Origin: an uncultured Oscillospiraceae bacterium
GTDB taxonomy: Bacteria; Bacillota; Clostridia; Oscillospirales; Ruminococcaceae
DNA length: 64,000 bases
Direction: 5' to 3'
Assembly (NCBI GenBank): GCA_910577365.1
Contig: CAJTMU010000004.1
Location: 1-64,000, forward strand
Numbering within the stretch: the first letter of the stretch is position 1; each line of letters opens with the position of its first letter. A program made the translations under genes and the position numbers. Shown here piece by piece: positions 57,294 through 64,000 of the stretch. The notes under the pieces were generated by a model that made no database searches, was not told where the DNA came from, and saw nothing but the letters and a program-made list of their open reading frames with translations.

Positions 57294-57974
57294 TCACTGC
57301 TTCCCGACTGTTTTCTCTCCGAGTTTTTTCTCTGTATGATGCGCGAGCCGCGATAGATTTCCGCGGTGCATATAAATTATTAGCCCGCCCATAAACAGGG
57401 CTATAAGAGTGTTTATCAGCGCGGCGGGGTCGTTGTCCACAACTCTGCCAAAAACAAACGCGCTTATAAAGAACAGCCCTGAGGAAACGCAGCTGCCCAG
57501 CGAAACATATCGGGTTATCGCCACCAGAATAACGAAAACTCCCAGCAGCACCACCCCCGAGCGCCAGTCCAGCGTAAAAATTGCTGAGATAGCGGCAAGA
57601 ACTCCCTTTCCGCCTTTAAATCCGTAATAAATCGGGAAAACATGACCGACGACCGCCATAAAGCCCGCCATATATTCCACCCATTTCATCTCTGAGGAGT
57701 ATTCCGCCGTGTCCACGCTTCCAATAAACCGAAACGCCAGCCTTACCGCCAGCACCGCCAGCACCGCCTTTGCCACGTCGCCCAGCAGCACTATCGCCGA
57801 GCTTGCCTTGCCCTGCGTGCGCAGGGTGTTCGTCAGCCCAGCGTTGCCGCTTCCCATGGAGCGAATATCGTTCCCCGTTTTAATTTTCGTAACTATTATC
57901 GAGGTATTTATACCGCCCAGCAGATAGGGCACGACAAGCATTATTGCGAAACATATCCATTGTGTCCACGCCAT
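57294..57974 (-). CDS. plsY: Glycerol-3-phosphate acyltransferase
   Basis: A protein of 226 residues with about six TMs. PlsY transfers acyl from acyl-phosphate to G3P. Motifs: PYLLGGINTSII, the glycine-rich GSGNAGLTNTLRT (G3P site), and FKGGKGVLAA (second conserved motif). It is slightly longer than most (about 200 residues). It starts 3 bases after the preceding stop with GGAAAGG. It forms an operon with der and gpsA. Confidence 0.95.
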   Translation of the reverse strand: MAWTQWICFAIMLVVPYLLGGINTSIIVTKIKTGNDIRSMGSGNAGLTNTLRTQGKASSAIVLLGDVAKAVLAVLAVRLAFRFIGSVDTAEYSSEMKWVEYMAGFMAVVGHVFPIYYGFKGGKGVLAAISAIFTLDWRSGVVLLGVFVILVAITRYVSLGSCVSSGLFFISAFVFGRVVDNDPAALINTLIALFMGGLIIYMHRGNLSRLAHHTEKKLGEKTVGKQ

Positions 57975-57977
57975 AAT

Positions 57978-58556
57978 TCAGCTTTCCTTTCCGTTCGTCC
58001 CTATGCTGTCGGGCTTGGGCGCTATATGCGCCGGCTCGCCGTTCAGCATAATCTTTATGTTCTCGTTCCTGCCCTTTATCGCCGCCATCAGCATCTCACC
58101 GCTTTCACCGGGACTGACGGTGATAATGGTCTCCCTGCCGCTGCTCAGCTTGAGAAATATTCCGCCTCTTTTTAAATCGGCAGAGATTATCTCGTCGTAT
58201 CCTATTAGCTTTATACGGCGGTAAGAATAGAATATTATCCATTTTTCCTTATAGAATTTATGATTGCCTATTCTGTATGTCTGCGTGTAGTTTTCAACAA
58301 CCTCGGCGGCGTTCTCAGCGGAAAGCTGACCCAGCCTGTCCCCGAATTTTTTCGGAGCGATAATGAAGATATCCACCGCCGCCCATATCAGGCAGCACCC
58401 GAGAAAAACAGCAATAACTATTCCCGGGATACGGGTGTTGTCCCTTGCGAAAACTCCAGTCAAAAAAAAAGCCGTTATGCATATAGCAACTATCACTGTA
58501 TATCTTATAAGGACCGAAACATGCGCCTTATAAAAATCCTTTAAAATCTGCTGCAT
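57978..58556 (-). CDS. Membrane protein with PH-like domain
   Basis: A protein of 192 residues with two TMs (about 17-36 and 44-67) followed by a soluble part IGNHKFYKEKWIIFYSYRRIKLIGYDEIISADLKRGGIFLKLSSGRETIITV-like, which has the strand plan of a PH-like domain, as in the four paralogs at 41.5-44 kb. The last 30 residues are polar. It overlaps the stop of der (TAAATG) and precedes plsY, so it belongs to the phospholipid block. Function unknown. Confidence 0.68.
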   Translation of the reverse strand: MQQILKDFYKAHVSVLIRYTVIVAICITAFFLTGVFARDNTRIPGIVIAVFLGCCLIWAAVDIFIIAPKKFGDRLGQLSAENAAEVVENYTQTYRIGNHKFYKEKWIIFYSYRRIKLIGYDEIISADLKRGGIFLKLSSGRETIITVSPGESGEMLMAAIKGRNENIKIMLNGEPAHIAPKPDSIGTNGKES

Positions 58557-59873
58557 TTACTCGCCTCTTTCGCGCACGGTGAGCTTGATGGGCGTTTGAT
58601 CCAGCCCGAATGTCTCCCGTATCTGATTTTCAATGTAGCGCTGATAGGAGTAGTGAAAAAGCTCCCTGTTGTTGCAGAATATAACAAAATTTGGGGGATT
58701 TGTCGAAGCCTGTGTCATGTAATACAGCTTCAGCCGCTTTCCCTTATCCGAGGGAGGCTGAACGCGTGATGTGGCATAGCTCAGCATATCATTCAGCACG
58801 CCAGTGGAAATACGGCGGGAATGCTGCTCCTTTACCAATTTGATAAGCTCGAAAAGCTTGTCCAAACGCTGCCCGGTTTTAGCGGAGATAAACACAAACG
58901 GCGCGTAGCTCATAAAGGAGAAATCCGTTTCCAGATTTTTTGTAAACTCCCGCATGGTCTTGTCCGTTTTGTCCTCAACCGCGTCCCACTTATTAACCGC
59001 AATAACGCTCGGCTTGCCCTTATCGTGGGCGTAGCCCGCAACCTTGCTGTCCTGCTCGGTGAAACCCACCGTGGCATCTATCATTATAACGCACACATCC
59101 GCCCTGTCTACCGCCATAAGCGCGCGCAGAACGCTGAAATGCTCGATATTTTCCTTTACCTTCGCTTTCCGGCGCATACCTGCGGTATCAATAAAGACGT
59201 ACTTATCCTCTCCGCGCGTTACCTCGCTGTCTATCGCGTCGCGTGTCGTACCCGCGATATCCGATACGATAGAGCGCTCCTCGCCCGCAATAAGGTTTAT
59301 CAAAGAGGATTTACCAACGTTGGGCTTTCCTATGACTGCTACCTTTATCGCATCCTCGTCGTATTCGTCAGGTTCGTCGGGCGGCAAATTATCAAAAACC
59401 GCCTCCAACAGGTCGCCTGTACCATGACCGTGCACTGCGGAAACCGCTATCGGGTCGCCCAGACCGAGATTGTAGAACTCATACAGCTCAGGCGGCGGTT
59501 CGCCTATGCCGTCCGCCTTGTTTACCGCCAGCACCACAGGCTTTCCGCTTTTCATCAGCAATGCCGCGACATCGGTATCATTGGCGGTAACTCCCGTTGT
59601 TATGTCCGTTACGAAAATTATCGCGTCTGCCCGCTCTATGGCAAGCATAGCCTGCTCCCTCATCTGCGCGAGGATAACGTCGTCCGTCTTTGGCTCTATA
59701 CCGCCAGTGTCGATTAGCATAAATTCGTGACCCAGCCACTCGCAGCGGCTGTATATCCTGTCACGCGTTACGCCGGGGGTATCGTCCACAATGGACAGCC
59801 TTTTTCCCACCAGCTTATTGAAAAGAGTAGACTTTCCTACATTGGGTCTGCCCACAACAGCAACTACCTGCAT
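58557..59873 (-). CDS. der: Ribosome-associated GTPase Der (EngA)
   Basis: A protein of 438 residues with two GTPase domains: VVGRPNVGKSTLFNKLVG (G1 of domain 1) with DTPGVTRDR, and VIGKPNVGKSSLINLIAG (G1 of domain 2) with DTAGMRRKAK. A KH-like domain closes it (NPPNFVIFCNNRELFHYSYQRYIENQIRETFGLDQTPIKL). It is needed for 50S assembly. Good promoter upstream. First gene of der-(PH-like)-plsY-gpsA. Confidence 0.97.
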   Translation of the reverse strand: MQVVAVVGRPNVGKSTLFNKLVGKRLSIVDDTPGVTRDRIYSRCEWLGHEFMLIDTGGIEPKTDDVILAQMREQAMLAIERADAIIFVTDITTGVTANDTDVAALLMKSGKPVVLAVNKADGIGEPPPELYEFYNLGLGDPIAVSAVHGHGTGDLLEAVFDNLPPDEPDEYDEDAIKVAVIGKPNVGKSSLINLIAGEERSIVSDIAGTTRDAIDSEVTRGEDKYVFIDTAGMRRKAKVKENIEHFSVLRALMAVDRADVCVIMIDATVGFTEQDSKVAGYAHDKGKPSVIAVNKWDAVEDKTDKTMREFTKNLETDFSFMSYAPFVFISAKTGQRLDKLFELIKLVKEQHSRRISTGVLNDMLSYATSRVQPPSDKGKRLKLYYMTQASTNPPNFVIFCNNRELFHYSYQRYIENQIRETFGLDQTPIKLTVRERGE

Positions 59874-59945
59874 TATATACCGCCTTTCAAATATTACAAA
59901 CTTACACTCTTACACGCTTACACATTTACATACTTATACTATTAT

Positions 59946-59974
59946 AGTATAACACATTATGCTAAGATTTTCAA
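59946..59974 (-). promoter_or_regulatory. Promoter of der-plsY-gpsA
   Basis: On the minus strand: TTGAAA (59969-59974), 17 bases, TATACT (59946-59951). Confidence 0.65.
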
Positions 59975-60322
59975 GCCAAAAGAGGAAGAATCGTATAAAA
60001 ATTCCATACGACTGCTCTGAACCGTTTAATATTTCTTAATGCTTTGCCGCGCAGTCTTAGTTTATGGCTTTAGACAGCCTCTTCTTAGTTAATTTTATTA
60101 TTTTAGATTTCAGAGTTGTTTTTTGTGGGTTTTGCTGTGAGCGTTATGTGCAAATTTCATGTGATTAAATTACTAATGTACCAAAACCGTTTTGGACTGA
60201 CAAGGGTTATTAAATTAAACACACCCAAAACGAGATAAAACAGCAGGACATTAAAAATGAGAGATTAAAGGCACTTAAAGCAGATATAAAGTGCACACCC
60301 GCTCAAAGATTTTTCGCGGGAG
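59975..60322. other. Intergenic sequence without recognisable features
   Basis: A/T-rich, no promoter of consensus quality, no reading frame with a ribosome binding site, and no clear hairpin. Confidence 0.5.
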
Positions 60323-60457
60323 TCTGACTTGGAGTAACAAACCGAAGCGAAATGAACCGTGGCGGGAGGACCGCAAGGTAAGGAAAAATTTCATCGTTAA
60401 AAAAATCAGTCTAAATCAACATAAATCCGCTCAATCAACATTTTATTCACAAACTGA
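60323..60457 (-). repeat. Dispersed intergenic repeat, diverged copy
   Basis: Left part TCTGACTTGGAGTAACAA, right end AATCAACATTTTATTCAC AAACTGA, similar to the right end of the 16-kb copy (AATCAACACTTTTTATACAG). It touches the glgP terminator hairpin. The left flank also forms a CCCGC/GCGGG hairpin. Confidence 0.45.
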
Positions 60458-60480
60458 CCCGCGGGAAAAATCCCGCGGGT
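60457..60480 (-). terminator. Terminator-like hairpin after glgP
   Basis: ACCCGCGGGA pairs with TCCCGCGGGT over AAAA (60457-60480), starting 7 bases past the glgP stop. The T tract on the minus strand is short. Confidence 0.6.
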
Positions 60481-60486
60481 TTGATT

Positions 60487-62844
60487 TTATTTATCCGGCT
60501 GTATCTTCCAGATATCCTTTGCGTATTCCTCTATTGTTCTGTCGGAGCTGAACTTGCCCGAACAGCAGAGGTTTATCCAGCATTTGCGCATAAACTCATC
60601 TCTGCGGTCGCGGTAATCTGCGTTGGCTTTCAGCTTTGCCTCAACATAGCTTTCAAGGTCACCGAGGATATAATAATTATCAGGCTTATGCCAGCTTGCG
60701 CCGTCCAGCAGCGAATAGTAAAGCTCCTTGAACGCGCCGCTGCCGCCGTCGGAGAACGTGCCGTCTATCAGCTTCTCCACTACGGAGGATATATTTTTGT
60801 TGTTTGCATATATCTCACGGGGGTCATATTTCGGCATTATTTCCGCAAGTTCCTCTACCCTCGCGCCGAAAATATAGTTGTTTTCAATGCCCGCTTCCTC
60901 GGCTATCTCAACGTTCGCTCCGTCATACGTTCCAAGGGTTACCGTGCCGTTAAGCATGAATTTCATGTTGCCCGTTCCGCTCGCCTCGGTGCCCGCTGTG
61001 GATATCTGCTCGGAAATATCCGCGGCTACCACCAGCTTCTCGGCATAGGAAACGTTGTAATTCTGTACGAAAACCACCTTTATCGCACCGTTTATTTCGG
61101 TGTCATTGTTCACAAGGTCTGCTATCTCATTTATAAACTTGATAATTGCCTTTGCGCGGGCATAACCCGGGGCGGATTTCGCGCCGAAAATATAGGTAGT
61201 GGGATAGAAATCCTTAATGCCGCCGTCCTTTATCCCATAATAAATATACAGGATACTGAACGCGTTAAGAAGCTGGCGCTTGTATTCGTGCAGACGCTTT
61301 ATTTGTATGTCGAAAATGCTGTCTGGATCGACGGAAACACCCTCATGAACCGCTATATAATCGGCGAGAGCCTTTTTATTGCTGCTCTTGATATCCGCGA
61401 AACGAGACATCTGCCGCTTGTCGTCCGCATATTTCAGCAGATTTTTAAGCTCTGTAAGGTTCGTTATCCAGCTTTCGCCGCCGAGCAGTTCGGTTATCTG
61501 CGCGGACTGCTTCGGGTTGCAGAGCGCTATCCAGCGGCGGGGGGTAATGCCGTTGGTCTTATTTTGAAAGCGCTCAGGGTACAAATCGTACCATTCGGGC
61601 AGAGCGTCGTTTTTGAGTATCTCGGTATGGATACGCGCCACACCGTTAGTCGCGCTTGTGCAGTAGATAGCCATTTTAGCCATATGCACAACACCGCCGC
61701 TTATGGGCTTCATACCGTCTATGCGCTCTCTCGGCATGCCGCGGCGATACATATCCGAAATAAAATACTCATTGATACGCATGATTATGCCGTAAACCTC
61801 GGGGATCAGCTCCTCTATGATATCTATACCCCACTTTTCCAGAGCTTCCGCCATGATGGTGTGGTTGGTGTAGTTAAAGGTCTTCTGCGCTATCTCAAAC
61901 GCCTTGTCAAATGACAGACTGTGCTGAGAGGTAAGCACTCGGATAAGCTCGGGTATCGCTATTGTGGGGTGAGTGTCGTTGAGCTGCACGGAATTGTATT
62001 CCGCAAAATCCTCAATTTTTCTGCCCGCGCGCAGGTGCTTTCTGATGAGGTCGGCAATGGAAGCGGCGCTGAAAAAGTACTGCTGCCTTAAGCGGAGCAG
62101 CTTGCCGGGGCGTGCGTCGTCATTGGGATAGAGCGTACGTGAAATGTTCTCCGCCTCTATCTGCTCACGGCAAGCCGCCATGTAATCCTGACGGTTGAAA
62201 GCACCAAAATCAAACTGATTTATCGGCTCGGCTTCCCATAAACGCAGTGTTCCCGCAAAATCGTTCTTATAGCCGAAAATCGGCATATCATAGGGTACGG
62301 CTCTGACGTCGCCGGACGCGAAGTGAACGATCACCGCGTCGGAAGCGGCTCTTTTGCTCCAAGGATCGCCGAATTTTGTCCAGTCGTCAGCATATTCGCA
62401 CTGAAATCCACTTTCAATAGTCTGGCGGAACAGCCCGTATTTATAGCGTATGCCATAGCCCGTGAGCGGCATTTTCAGCGTTGCCGCGCTGTCGAGGAAA
62501 CATGCGGCGAGACGCCCCAGTCCGCCGTTTCCGAGAGCTGCGTCCTCTATCTCCTCCAAATCGCTCAAGCTCGCGCCCGCGCTGTTAAGAAGCGCTTCTG
62601 CTTCATCGTAAAGCCCGAGACAGAGCAGATTATTGAACACGGCGCGTCCCACCAGAAACTCGGCTGAAAGATAGCTTGCCGAACGTCCCTTGGGGGCGCT
62701 TTTTTTCATTATCGGAATTGCTTGCTTCATTACCGCCGCCGCGAGAGCGTTGTGCAGCTGCGGAGCGGCGGGCTTTGCGCCCTCCTGGGAGAACTCCGCG
62801 AGATTATCCTGAAAATCCTTTTTAAGTAAATCCTTATCCATCAT
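60487..62844 (-). CDS. glgP: Glycogen/starch/maltodextrin phosphorylase
   Basis: A protein of 785 residues, GT35. It releases glucose 1-phosphate from alpha-1,4-glucan. GLGRLAACFLDSAATLKMPLTGYGIRYKYGLF, QLNDTHPTIAIPELIRVL, TNHTIMAEALEKW, and the PLP lysine motif EASGTGNMKFMLNGTVTLGTYDGANVEI. The N-terminus is short (about 50 residues less than E. coli GlgP), typical of Clostridia. Start ATG 62844 or 62841 after AAGGAGGG. No glycogen synthesis gene is adjacent. Confidence 0.96.
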   Translation of the reverse strand: MMDKDLLKKDFQDNLAEFSQEGAKPAAPQLHNALAAAVMKQAIPIMKKSAPKGRSASYLSAEFLVGRAVFNNLLCLGLYDEAEALLNSAGASLSDLEEIEDAALGNGGLGRLAACFLDSAATLKMPLTGYGIRYKYGLFRQTIESGFQCEYADDWTKFGDPWSKRAASDAVIVHFASGDVRAVPYDMPIFGYKNDFAGTLRLWEAEPINQFDFGAFNRQDYMAACREQIEAENISRTLYPNDDARPGKLLRLRQQYFFSAASIADLIRKHLRAGRKIEDFAEYNSVQLNDTHPTIAIPELIRVLTSQHSLSFDKAFEIAQKTFNYTNHTIMAEALEKWGIDIIEELIPEVYGIIMRINEYFISDMYRRGMPRERIDGMKPISGGVVHMAKMAIYCTSATNGVARIHTEILKNDALPEWYDLYPERFQNKTNGITPRRWIALCNPKQSAQITELLGGESWITNLTELKNLLKYADDKRQMSRFADIKSSNKKALADYIAVHEGVSVDPDSIFDIQIKRLHEYKRQLLNAFSILYIYYGIKDGGIKDFYPTTYIFGAKSAPGYARAKAIIKFINEIADLVNNDTEINGAIKVVFVQNYNVSYAEKLVVAADISEQISTAGTEASGTGNMKFMLNGTVTLGTYDGANVEIAEEAGIENNYIFGARVEELAEIMPKYDPREIYANNKNISSVVEKLIDGTFSDGGSGAFKELYYSLLDGASWHKPDNYYILGDLESYVEAKLKANADYRDRRDEFMRKCWINLCCSGKFSSDRTIEEYAKDIWKIQPDK

Positions 62845-62888
62845 TTAAATACCCTCCTTAAAGAATATTTTTCCAAAAAGCTGTATTT

Positions 62889-62917
62889 ATTATAACATAC
62901 TTTTTGCTTAAATTCAA
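62889..62917 (-). promoter_or_regulatory. Promoter of glgP
   Basis: On the minus strand: TTGAAT (62912-62917), 17 bases, TATAAT (62889-62894). Confidence 0.65.
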
Positions 62918-63078
62918 GCGGAAAATATTTTTGAAAGGATTTTTATATCTAAAGTATTCTATACTTCTTATTTAGGTAAAATAACAATTTATGTTAGAAG
63001 AGCTAAACTGCTGTGAATCACTTAAAAATGGAGAATCATAGGCGCTGAAGGCAGGCGTGAAGTGAACGCCCACGCATG

Positions 63079-63203
63079 AATTTCCCGCAATCCACTGTAA
63101 AAGCTCCGCCCGCTTTGCGGGCTACGCTTTTACAGTGGGATAGCGCAAACGGCGCAAGGTTTTGCACAAAACCTTGCGCCGTTTGCAGCGGTGCGGGAAA
63201 TTC
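63079..63203. repeat. Intergenic element with nested perfect palindromes (three-way junction)
   Basis: Closing repeat AATTTCCCGCA/TGCGGGAAATT encloses two hairpins. The first is CCACTGTAAAAGC (63092-63104) with GCTTTTACAGTGG (63126-63138), itself enclosing CCCGC/GCGGG. The second, GCAAACGGCGCAAGGTTTT (63145-63163) with its exact complement (63168-63186), has loop GCAC. It shares the CCGCC-stem-GGCTAC core with the 39.7-kb element. The other parts of the 62845-63290 gap hold only the glgP promoter. Confidence 0.75.
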
Positions 63204-63290
63204 TTTTAAATAATTTGCCTTAGGTCATCATTTCTTAAAAGCATTTTTGCTTTTTGTCAACTCATCTTAAATAGCACAAATAATTATTTA

Positions 63291-63668
63291 TCAGGTTTCG
63301 TTTATTTTGCTTCCGCTCTTAAACGCCAGCGCCGCCAGCAGACCGAAAAATATTGCCGCCGATATCCCCACTGCTGCGGAAGTAAAACCGCCCATGAACA
63401 CTCCCAGAAGTCCGTTCTGATCTACCGCCTCGCGCACTCCCTTTGAAAGCAGATAGCCAAATCCCGTCAGCGGTACGGTTGCTCCGCCGCCCGCAAGATC
63501 AACCAGCGGCTTGTAAAGCCCCAGAGCGCCCAGAACAACTCCCGCCACAACATATGCGGTAAGGATACGTGCAGGAGTGAGCTTTGTAAGGTCTATAAGC
63601 AGCTGTCCTATAAGGCACAGCGCTCCGCCAATCAGGAACGCCCACAAGTATTCCGTAAACATTTCCAT
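63291..63668 (-). CDS. spoVAE: Stage V sporulation protein AE
   Basis: A 125-residue membrane protein with about three or four TMs. Landmarks FLIGGALCLIGQLLIDLTKLTPARILTAYVVAGVVLGALGLYKPL and GGGATVPLTGFGYLLSKGVREAVDQNGLLGVFMGGFTSAAVG. It matches the SpoVAE (SpoVAEb) type, part of the channel that moves Ca-dipicolinate into the forespore and out during germination. The ATG at 63668 follows GGGGGAG. It is directly downstream of spoVAD. It is sporulation-specific in known relatives (sigma-G); no promoter is visible here. Confidence 0.92.
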   Translation of the reverse strand: MEMFTEYLWAFLIGGALCLIGQLLIDLTKLTPARILTAYVVAGVVLGALGLYKPLVDLAGGGATVPLTGFGYLLSKGVREAVDQNGLLGVFMGGFTSAAVGISAAIFFGLLAALAFKSGSKINET

Positions 63669-63681
63669 TTTCTTCTCCCCC

Positions 63682-64000
63682 TTACTTCGCGGTTATTTCC
63701 ACCGCGTGACAAATACCTGGTATAGACCCGCCCTGCTGCACCATTGTAGGAGACATAAGTGCACCAGTGGCACAAAACAATACCCGCTTGAGATCTCCGC
63801 ATTCTATGCGCTTGAGAAAGTGACCGCACATCATCGACGCGCTGCACCCGCAGCCAGAGCCTCCTGCATGAACGTCCTGCTTTTCTCTGTCGTAAAGCAT
63901 AAGGCCGCAGTCCTTGTGATACTTATCAATTGACACCCCGTCGCGCCTGAAAAGGTCGCTCAGAATATCGCTTCCCACCTGCCCGAGGTCGCCTGTGATT
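63682..64000 (-). CDS. spoVAD: Stage V sporulation protein AD, C-terminal part (start beyond the right edge)
   Basis: About 105 C-terminal residues of SpoVAD, a thiolase-fold protein that binds dipicolinate. Visible: TGDLGQVGSDILSDLF, then HAGGSGCGCSASMMCGHFL and CATGALMSPTMVQQGGSIPGICHAVEI, which end the family's fold. The stop is at 63682, 13 bases before the spoVAE ATG, so the two are co-transcribed. Confidence 0.93.
   Translation of the reverse strand, partial: ITGDLGQVGSDILSDLFRRDGVSIDKYHKDCGLMLYDREKQDVHAGGSGCGCSASMMCGHFLKRIECGDLKRVLFCATGALMSPTMVQQGGSIPGICHAVEITAK

Noticed and set aside
60481..61914. A 477-codon open frame on the plus strand
   Set aside because: It is antisense to glgP, whose protein is unmistakable, has no ribosome binding site and no domain; it arises from codon bias.

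Overview
The window reads as a chromosomal segment of an anaerobic, spore-forming, Gram-positive member of the Clostridia, most likely Oscillospirales/Ruminococcaceae-like. Evidence: spoVAD-spoVAE at the right edge; a two-gene minimal SufC-SufB iron-sulfur system; DapL instead of the succinylase lysine route; a secG-rnr pair and a der-plsY-gpsA block; paired YmfF/YmfH-type M16 peptidases; a MazF of the EndoA type; strong AAAGGAG ribosome binding sites; near-consensus sigma-A promoters; and frequent TTG or GTG starts. There is no prophage, rRNA operon, CRISPR array or complete insertion sequence.

Layout. 1-2.1 kb: a GH36 alpha-galactosidase (cut by the left edge), its AraC-type regulator and a tRNA-Gln. 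2.4-5 kb: folA, YjbR, DUF2461 and HAD genes. 5-7.1 kb: sufC-sufB. 7.2-12.2 kb: a chemoreceptor, galM and dapL. 12.6-19.7 kb: murA, a WalJ-like hydrolase, an unknown gene, a two-gene ABC exporter, GNAT, a P-loop kinase and a sugar acetyltransferase. 20-23.6 kb: a clan GH-A-like hydrolase under a cre-like operator, a small orphan and a GH43 enzyme. 23.9-32.9 kb (minus strand): rnr-secG, small proteins and the operon rrf2-nadA-mnmA-ung. 33-34.1 kb: a 1.2-kb gene-poor region with three TGTCA palindromes, a candidate small RNA and a candidate 6S RNA. 34-47 kb (plus strand): two M16 genes, lgt, folD, an isolated mazF (minus), dgt, four tandem paralogous membrane/PH-like genes, purD and an AI-2E family transporter. 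47-56 kb (minus): exported proteins and lipoproteins, a decayed peptidase-like gene, ECF sigma/anti-sigma with a TerB-domain protein, an Abi/HEPN protein and an ANT(6)-like enzyme. 56-64 kb (minus): gpsA, plsY, a PH-like gene, der, glgP, spoVAE and spoVAD.

The genes are mostly housekeeping (folate/C1, purine, NAD, lysine, peptidoglycan, phospholipid, glycogen, RNA turnover, lipoprotein maturation) with carbohydrate use added (GH36, GH43, GH-A-like, GalM, GlgP), as expected of a fibre- or oligosaccharide-using gut or rumen anaerobe.

The most unusual content is non-coding. A family of roughly 80-220-bp intergenic repeats recurs at least a dozen times. One class has ends related to TCAGCYTGTATAAARAGTT. 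The inner hairpin differs in sequence between copies but keeps base pairing. Three copies appear to be flanked by duplicated, often hairpin-forming, sequence. A second highlight is the 33.6-kb transcription unit: a perfect consensus promoter, about 127 nt of RNA with an exact anti-Shine-Dalgarno tract, and a strong terminator, preceded by palindromic operator-like sites.
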